Assembly (NCBI GenBank): GCA_919902745.1
Contig: CAKKRN010000167.1
Coordinates: 1-20,871 of the forward strand
From: Syntrophaceae bacterium
GTDB lineage: Bacteria; Desulfobacterota; Syntrophia; Syntrophales; UBA5619
Direction of reading: 5' to 3'
DNA: 20,871 nt
In this document: in pieces, positions 14,715 to 20,871 of the stretch
How positions within the stretch are numbered: position 1 is the stretch's first letter
Layout: every line of letters starts with the position of its first letter
Translations under genes and position numbers: made by a program
Notes under the pieces: generated by a model
What the model was told of the DNA's origin: nothing
Databases searched by the model: none
Seen by the model: only the letters and a program-made list of their open reading frames with translations

Positions 14715-16073
14715 TCAAAAGAGATGTTCCGTCAGTTCCTTCAGGGAACGGATCGGGATCAGTTCGATGTTTTTTCCCTGCCGGCTTTCGCTCTGTTGCG
14801 TTCGCGGCAAAATGCAGCGCGTGAAGCCCATCCGGGCCGCCTCCTTGATCCGGACCTCCGTCTGGGAGATCCCCCGGATCTCCCCCGTCAGACCGACCTC
14901 TCCGAAGACGACGGTCCCGGTCGCAATCGGGCGGTTCAGGAAACTGGAGGCCATCGCGGATACAATCCCAAGATCGATCGCCGTCTCATCGACCTTCACC
15001 CCGCCCGCCACATTCAGGAAAATGTCGCTGCTTCCGAGATGGATGCCGCAGATCTTGTCCATGACGGCCGTCAACAGCGAGACGCGGTTGTGGTCCACGC
15101 CGATCGCCGTCCTTCTGGGCATGCCGAAACTGGTCGAACTGACCAGGGATTGCACCTCGATCAGGATCGGCCGCGTCCCCTCCATGCTCGGCACGACCAC
15201 CGACCCCGCCGCCCCCTCCGGCCGCTCCGCCAGGAAGAAGGCCGAGGGGTTGGCAACCTCGGCGAGGCCCGTGTCCCGCATCTCGAAGACCCCGATCTCG
15301 TGGGTCGGGCCAAAGCGGTTCTTGATCCCCCGGATGATTCGGTAGGCATGGCCCGAATCCCCTTCGAAATAGAGGACCGTATCGACCATGTGCTCCAGAA
15401 CCTTCGGCCCGGCGATCGAACCGTCCTTCGTGACATGGCCGACCAGGAAGACCGGGATGCCCGTCCTTTTGGCGAGGAGAATCAACCTCCCCGACGCCTC
15501 CCGCACCTGCCCCACGCTCCCGGGCGCGGAGGAGAGGACCGGGGAATAGACGGTCTGGATCGAATCGATGACGACCGCGGCGGGTTTGACCTCCTCGATC
15601 CGTTTCAGGATATTCTCCAGCTCAACCTCCACCAGGATCAGGAGATCCTTCGCGGCGGCGCCGAGCCGCTTTCCCCGAAGCTTGATCTGCCGGGCCGACT
15701 CTTCGCCGGAGACGTAGAGAACCGGAAGGCCCCGAACGGCCAGCTTCTCCAGGGCCTGGAGAAGCAGTGTCGACTTCCCGATGCCGGGATCGCCCCCGAC
15801 CAGGATCGCGGATCCGGCGACGATCCCGCCTCCCAGGACGCGGTCCAGTTCGGCGATCCCCGTCCGGAGCCGTTCCCCCTCGTCGGCCGTGATGGCCTCG
15901 ATGGACTGGGGAACGCCATCAAAACGGACATTCGCCGAAGAGGCTGCATCGGCGTCCCGGATTTCCTCCTCGACGAAACGGTTCCACTCGCCGCAGGAGG
16001 GGCAGCGGCCAAGCCATTTTGTCGACTGCTGACCGCAACTCTGGCAGAAAAACATGGTCTTGATCTTTTTCAC
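14715..16073 (-). CDS. radA: DNA repair protein RadA/Sms
   Basis: The product is 452 residues, standard length. RadA is a hexameric helicase-like ATPase that drives branch migration in recombination. In order: a zinc finger (C10, C13, C24, C27 in CQSCG and CPSCGEW), Walker A GGDPGIGKST (93-102), the RadA-specific KNRFG motif, and a C-terminal Lon-like domain (FLNVAGGVKVDE, VVFGEVGLTGEIR). The start is GTG 16073, giving the family-typical short Lys-rich lead into the finger, with GGTGAGG upstream; a later in-frame ATG would cut this lead. It ends about 130 bp before groES on the same strand and has a candidate promoter at 16098-16126. Confidence 0.97.
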   Translation of the reverse strand: MKKIKTMFFCQSCGQQSTKWLGRCPSCGEWNRFVEEEIRDADAASSANVRFDGVPQSIEAITADEGERLRTGIAELDRVLGGGIVAGSAILVGGDPGIGKSTLLLQALEKLAVRGLPVLYVSGEESARQIKLRGKRLGAAAKDLLILVEVELENILKRIEEVKPAAVVIDSIQTVYSPVLSSAPGSVGQVREASGRLILLAKRTGIPVFLVGHVTKDGSIAGPKVLEHMVDTVLYFEGDSGHAYRIIRGIKNRFGPTHEIGVFEMRDTGLAEVANPSAFFLAERPEGAAGSVVVPSMEGTRPILIEVQSLVSSTSFGMPRRTAIGVDHNRVSLLTAVMDKICGIHLGSSDIFLNVAGGVKVDETAIDLGIVSAMASSFLNRPIATGTVVFGEVGLTGEIRGISQTEVRIKEAARMGFTRCILPRTQQSESRQGKNIELIPIRSLKELTEHLF

Positions 16074-16097
16074 AGGGAATCCTCACCTCCCCCATGG

Positions 16098-16126
16098 TAA
16101 ATACCCTTTCCCCTTTCCGGCGTCAA
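16098..16126 (-). promoter_or_regulatory. Candidate promoter of radA
   Basis: On the minus strand, TTGACG (16126-16121) and TATTTA (16103-16098) have a 17-bp spacer. The -35 is good (5/6) and the -10 weak (3/6). Confidence 0.35.
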
Positions 16127-16143
16127 TCAATATCCAAAAACTC

Positions 16144-16172
16144 TTGAGTAATGATCTCAATGCTGATATGTT
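16144..16172 (+). promoter_or_regulatory. Candidate serC-serA promoter with overlapping dyad
   Basis: TTGAGT (16144-16149) and TATGTT (16167-16172) have a 17-bp spacer, four matches each. The inverted repeat TTGAG-N7-CTCAA (16144-16148 and 16156-16160) overlaps the -35 and could be an operator. Confidence 0.45.
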
Positions 16173-16210
16173 TTTTTACCGTTAGACTCACTTTACGAAA
16201 GGAGCCGCTC

Positions 16211-17338
16211 ATGAACAATCCCCATTTCGCCTCCGGTCCCTGCAGCAAGAGACCGGAATGGAACCTCGATGCGTTGAAGAACGCCGCGGTCGGGCGTTCC
16301 CACCGTTCGGCCCTGGGAAAGGAAAAACTGCTCCGTGCCATTCAGGAAACAAGACGGATCCTCGGGATCCCGGATCATTATCTGATCGGTATCACGCCCG
16401 CTTCCGACACCGGGGCCTTCGAAGCCGCCATGTGGAGCCTGCTGGGCGTCCGGCCGGTCACCGTCCTGGTCTGGGAAAGCTTCTCCGAAGGGTGGGCCAC
16501 GGACGTCGCCAAACAGTTGAGGCTCAATCCCACGATCCTGAGGGCCGATTACGGGAAAATCCCCGATCTCGGCGCGGTCGATTGGGAGAGCGACGTCGTC
16601 TTCGTCGCGAACGGAACGACAAGCGGCGTGAAGATCCCCCACTGGGACTGGATCGCGTCCGACCGGAAGGGCCTCTCCCTCTGCGACGCCACCAGCGCCG
16701 CCTTCGCGATGCCGATCGACTGGAGGAAGGTCGATGTGGCCACCTTCTCCTGGCAGAAATGTCTCGGCGGCGAGGCGGGCCACGGGATGCTCGTGCTAGC
16801 CCCCCGCGCAGTGGAACGGCTGGATTCCTACGATCCGCCCTGGCCGCTTCCCAAGATCTTCCGCCTGAAGAAAGGCGGAAAGGTCAACCGGGCGATATTT
16901 GAAGCGGACACGATCAACACCCCTTCGCTTCTGTGCGTGGAGGATTACCTTGACGCGCTGAGATGGGCGGACGGGATCGGTCTCGAAGGCCTCATCCAAA
17001 GGAGCATGGCGAATCTCAAAGTCGTCGAGGCGTGGGTCGCGAAGAACGACTGGATCGCATTCCTGGCCGAAACGCCGGAGATCCGTTCCAACACCTCGGT
17101 CTGTCTCTCCGTCGTCAGTGACCGGGTCAAGGCCCTCCCGAAGGAGGAGCGGGCAAAATTCCTCAAGGAGATCGCAAGCGAGATGGGCAAGAGAAAAGCG
17201 GCCTACGACATGGGTTCCTATAAGGATGCGCCTCCGGGATTCCGCTTCTGGTGCGGTCCCACGATCGCCCCCGAGGAGATCCGCGCCGCGCTGGATGAGC
17301 TGGAGAAAGTTTACCGGGAAAAGATCGCCGCGTTATAG
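16211..17338 (+). CDS. serC: Phosphoserine aminotransferase
   Basis: The product is 375 residues. It transfers the amino group of glutamate to 3-phosphohydroxypyruvate, the second step of serine synthesis, using PLP. The opening [44 protein letters not shown] and the PLP-lysine region [14 protein letters not shown] (K183) match the branch found in archaea, actinobacteria and alphaproteobacteria rather than the E. coli type. The end [15 protein letters not shown] is typical. ATG 16211 is preferred over an upstream in-frame ATG at 16151 because AAAGGAG sits six bases before it and the family begins here; the upstream ATG also overlaps the likely promoter. serA follows 26 bp later, forming a serine operon. 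Confidence 0.95.
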   Translation: MNNPHFASGPCSKRPEWNLDALKNAAVGRSHRSALGKEKLLRAIQETRRILGIPDHYLIGITPASDTGAFEAAMWSLLGVRPVTVLVWESFSEGWATDVAKQLRLNPTILRADYGKIPDLGAVDWESDVVFVANGTTSGVKIPHWDWIASDRKGLSLCDATSAAFAMPIDWRKVDVATFSWQKCLGGEAGHGMLVLAPRAVERLDSYDPPWPLPKIFRLKKGGKVNRAIFEADTINTPSLLCVEDYLDALRWADGIGLEGLIQRSMANLKVVEAWVAKNDWIAFLAETPEIRSNTSVCLSVVSDRVKALPKEERAKFLKEIASEMGKRKAAYDMGSYKDAPPGFRFWCGPTIAPEEIRAALDELEKVYREKIAAL

Positions 17339-17364
17339 ATTGCCCTTAAGGAAGGAGGAGACCC

Positions 17365-18948
17365 ATGAAGAGAGTGCTGATCAGCGATGACCTCTCCGCG
17401 GAAGGAATCGAGGTATTCAAAAAGACGCCGGGGATCGAGGTGGACGTCAAGACAAAGATGACCCCCGACGAACTGAAGGCGGTGATCCGGGATTACGACG
17501 CGCTGGTCATCCGGAGCGCCACGAAGGTGACCGGGGAGGTGATCGATCTCGCCGACCGGCTGAAGGTGGTCGGCCGCGCCGGCATCGGCCTCGACAACGT
17601 GGACATCCCGGCCGCCAGCAAGCGGGGGATCGTCGTCATGAACACCCCGGGCGGCAACGCCGTCACCACCGGCGAACATGCGATCGCGATGATGCTCTCA
17701 CTGGCCCGGAAGATCCCCCAGGCGACGGCGTCGATGAAGGCCGGAAAATGGGAGAAGAGCAAATTCACCGGGCATGAACTGCTGAACAAAATCATCGGCG
17801 TCATCGGCGCCGGCCGCGTCGGCAGCATCGTCGCCGACCGGGCCTTGGGGCTCAAGATGAAGGTCCTCGCCTACGACCCCTTCATCTCGCCGGAGGCGGC
17901 GGAGAAGGCGGGGTTTACCCTCGCCTCGCTGGACGAGATCTTCCGGACGGCCGATTTTATCACGGTCCATACCCCGATGACGAAGGAGACCCGGGGTATG
18001 ATCAATGCGGCGGCCTTCGCGAAGATGAAGAAGAGCGCCTGCGTGATCAACTGCGCCCGGGGCGGGATCATCGACGAGAAGGACCTCTATGACGCGCTGG
18101 TTTCCGGGCAGGTGGCCGGCGCCGCGCTGGACGTTTTTGTGGAGGAGCCGACGAAGAACATGGTCCTGATCGCCTTGGACAACGTCATCTGCACGCCCCA
18201 CCTCGGGGCGTCGACGGACGAGGCTCAGATCAACGTGGCCATAGCCGTCGCCGAGCAGATCAGCGCCTACCTGACAACGGGCGAGATCAAGGGGGCTGTG
18301 AACTTCCCGGCGGTAAGCGCGGAGATCCTCACCGTCATCCGGCCCTATCTGAACCTGGCGGAAAAACTCGGGAAGTTCGAGGCCCAACTCGTCTCCGGAG
18401 GAATCGAGGAGGTGGCCGTCGAATACAGCGGCGAGATCCTCAACTACAACGTCGCCCCCATCACCATCTCGCTGCTCAAGGGTCTGCTCACCCCGATTCT
18501 CAACGAGGGCGTCAACTACATCAACGCGCCCCTCGTCGCCAAGGAGCGGGGTATCCGGGTCGTCGAGACGAGGAGCAGCGAAGTGAAGGACTACACAAGC
18601 ATGATCTCCGTGACCGTCAAAACCGCGAGAGAGAAGACTTTCGCCGCCGGCGCCATCTTCGGGCGGCAGCAACCGCGGATCGTCCGGATCAACAAATTCA
18701 CGGTCGAGGTGATCCCGGAGGGGAGGATGTTCGTCCTGTACAACAACGACAAGCCGGGCGTCATCGGCAATATCGGCACGACCCTCGGCCAGAACGGCGT
18801 CAACATCTCCCGCCTCCACCTGAGCCGCGAGCAGGTCGACGGAGAGGCGATGGTCGTCCTCGGCACCGACAGCGTCGCGTCCCCGGAAGTCATCGACAAA
18901 CTGAGGAAGCTGCCCCATGTGATCTCGGTGACCGAACTGGAGATGTAA
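17365..18948 (+). CDS. serA: D-3-phosphoglycerate dehydrogenase
   Basis: The product is 527 residues, the long form with an extra ASB domain before the ACT domain. It oxidises 3-phosphoglycerate with NAD as the first step of serine synthesis. Motifs are VGRAGIGLDNVD, the NAD loop GVIGAGRVGSIVA, catalytic R232 in CARGGIIDE, the EEP motif near residue 261, and H279 in TPHLGAST. The C-terminal ACT domain (about 455-527, FVLYNNDKPGVIGNIGTTLG) is where serine feedback usually acts. AAGGAGGAG precedes ATG 17365. Pairing with serC puts both committed steps in one operon; serB is not in the window. Confidence 0.97.
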   Translation: MKRVLISDDLSAEGIEVFKKTPGIEVDVKTKMTPDELKAVIRDYDALVIRSATKVTGEVIDLADRLKVVGRAGIGLDNVDIPAASKRGIVVMNTPGGNAVTTGEHAIAMMLSLARKIPQATASMKAGKWEKSKFTGHELLNKIIGVIGAGRVGSIVADRALGLKMKVLAYDPFISPEAAEKAGFTLASLDEIFRTADFITVHTPMTKETRGMINAAAFAKMKKSACVINCARGGIIDEKDLYDALVSGQVAGAALDVFVEEPTKNMVLIALDNVICTPHLGASTDEAQINVAIAVAEQISAYLTTGEIKGAVNFPAVSAEILTVIRPYLNLAEKLGKFEAQLVSGGIEEVAVEYSGEILNYNVAPITISLLKGLLTPILNEGVNYINAPLVAKERGIRVVETRSSEVKDYTSMISVTVKTAREKTFAAGAIFGRQQPRIVRINKFTVEVIPEGRMFVLYNNDKPGVIGNIGTTLGQNGVNISRLHLSREQVDGEAMVVLGTDSVASPEVIDKLRKLPHVISVTELEM

Positions 18949-18958
18949 GCATTTTTCC

Positions 18959-20378
<1,420 letters not shown>

Positions 20379-20411
20379 CCGGCAAGGTATCGGGGACGTT
20401 CATATTAATGC

Positions 20412-20440
20412 TTGACAAGAAAAGTCCGTTCCTGTTAAGA
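20412..20440 (+). promoter_or_regulatory. Candidate promoter of tRNA-Lys
   Basis: TTGACA (20412-20417) is a perfect -35. The -10 is weak (TTAAGA at 20435-20440 with a 17-bp spacer, or the overlapping GTTAAG). The predicted start would be about 15-20 bases before the mature tRNA. Confidence 0.4.
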
Positions 20441-20459
20441 GGTTCGGCTTCAAATTCCA

Positions 20460-20536
20460 GGGTCGTTAGCTCAGTCCGGTAGAGCAGCGGACTTTTAATC
20501 CGTTGGTCGTGGGTCCGATTCCCACACGACCCACCA
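20460..20536 (+). tRNA. tRNA-Lys (anticodon UUU)
   Basis: This is a complete 77-nt cloverleaf. The acceptor GGGTCGT pairs with ACGACCC, and the D-stem GCTC pairs with GAGC. The anticodon stem GCGGA/TCCGT holds loop CTTTTAA (anticodon TTT), and the T-arm is GTGGG-TCCGATT-CCCAC. The discriminator A and CCA are encoded (20533-20536). UUU reads AAA and AAG lysine codons. Confidence 0.97.
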
Positions 20537-20871
20537 TAATATCAAGATGTTACGTATCATGGAGAAAGACCCGTAACCTTTTATTTAGGGGGTCTTCTGG
20601 GTTTGTTGTGCATAAATTCAAATCTCTTTTGGTTCTTTGATAAATGAGGTTATGACTTTGAGCATGAGGTATTCCTGATCCGAGAGCTTTGCATAACTCC
20701 GATTTTCCCCCGGGTCATTCATCGATGACCTCCCTCGGGAGGTTCCCGACGAGGAGACCGCACTGAATTTTTCGGGTGAGTGATCCGCAAAAAAGAGCAT
20801 GAGAAATTTAAAATTAATGAGGTAATTTAGAATCTCCCTGCTGTTTTGCGGCGTGGGGGGCGAAAAACGGG
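20537..20871. other. 335-bp gene-poor end of window downstream of tRNA-Lys
   Basis: No convincing gene is visible. AAGACCC (20566-20572) and GGGTCTT (20590-20596) form a hairpin with a 17-base loop but no good T-run, possibly a weak terminator for the tRNA. ACCTCC (20728-20733) and GGAGGT (20738-20743) form another small hairpin with a CTCG-type loop. A 60-codon minus-strand frame at 20618-20800 lacks a ribosome binding site and resembles nothing I know. The stretch is AT-richer than the rest. Confidence 0.5.

Noticed and set aside
20618..20800. 60-codon minus-strand open frame near the window end
   Set aside because: There is no ribosome binding site before the ATG, the composition is unremarkable, a hairpin lies within it, and no family resemblance is seen.

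Overview
The window is about 20.9 kb of GC-rich bacterial chromosome coding on both strands, almost entirely housekeeping and envelope genes. Gene content (MCE lipid transport, lipoprotein, signal peptides, outer-membrane-type barrel) points to a diderm. The gene styles (FmdB zinc ribbon, DHH phosphoesterase, SerC/SerA/PurA row, Gly-rich RRM protein, thiolase relic) and REP-like repeats suggest a former deltaproteobacterium (Desulfobacterota, perhaps Syntrophus-like). That assignment is inference from protein style, not a search result.

Layout. (1) 209-6189, plus strand: outer-membrane barrel protein, ATP-grasp D-Ala-D-Ala ligase homologue, MCE/Mla transporter (mlaE, mlaF, mlaD) and a secreted DUF4384-type protein. 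No mlaC or mlaB is present; instead MlaD carries a long beta-rich C-terminus. (2) 6256-7131, plus: a good sigma70-type promoter drives a putative HExxH metalloprotease and an FmdB-type zinc ribbon protein. (3) 7136-8484, minus: a DHH phosphoesterase coupled by ATGA overlap to a 97-residue thiolase relic that joins a thiolase N-terminus directly to a thiolase C-terminus. Its long leader is rich in dyads. (4) 9022-10772, plus: a glycine-zipper lipoprotein and a DUF6515-like secreted protein that share one cysteine-containing module, then a small zincin. (5) 10805-12407, minus: an RRM RNA-binding protein between two rho-independent terminators, and a secreted glutaminyl cyclase. (6) 12561-16073, minus: groES-groEL with its terminator and promoter, and radA. 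(7) 16144-20378, plus: serC-serA (serine synthesis) and purA, with a REP-like double palindrome before purA. (8) 20460-20536: tRNA-Lys(UUU), followed by a gene-poor, AT-richer end.

No CRISPR array, transposase, phage gene or defence system is visible. The points most worth following are the MlaD beta-rich extension in a system lacking MlaC, the Tyr-to-Phe change at the specificity position of the Ddl homologue, the in-frame gutted thiolase, the duplicated Cys/GRGY envelope module, and the unrecognised HELVH protein.
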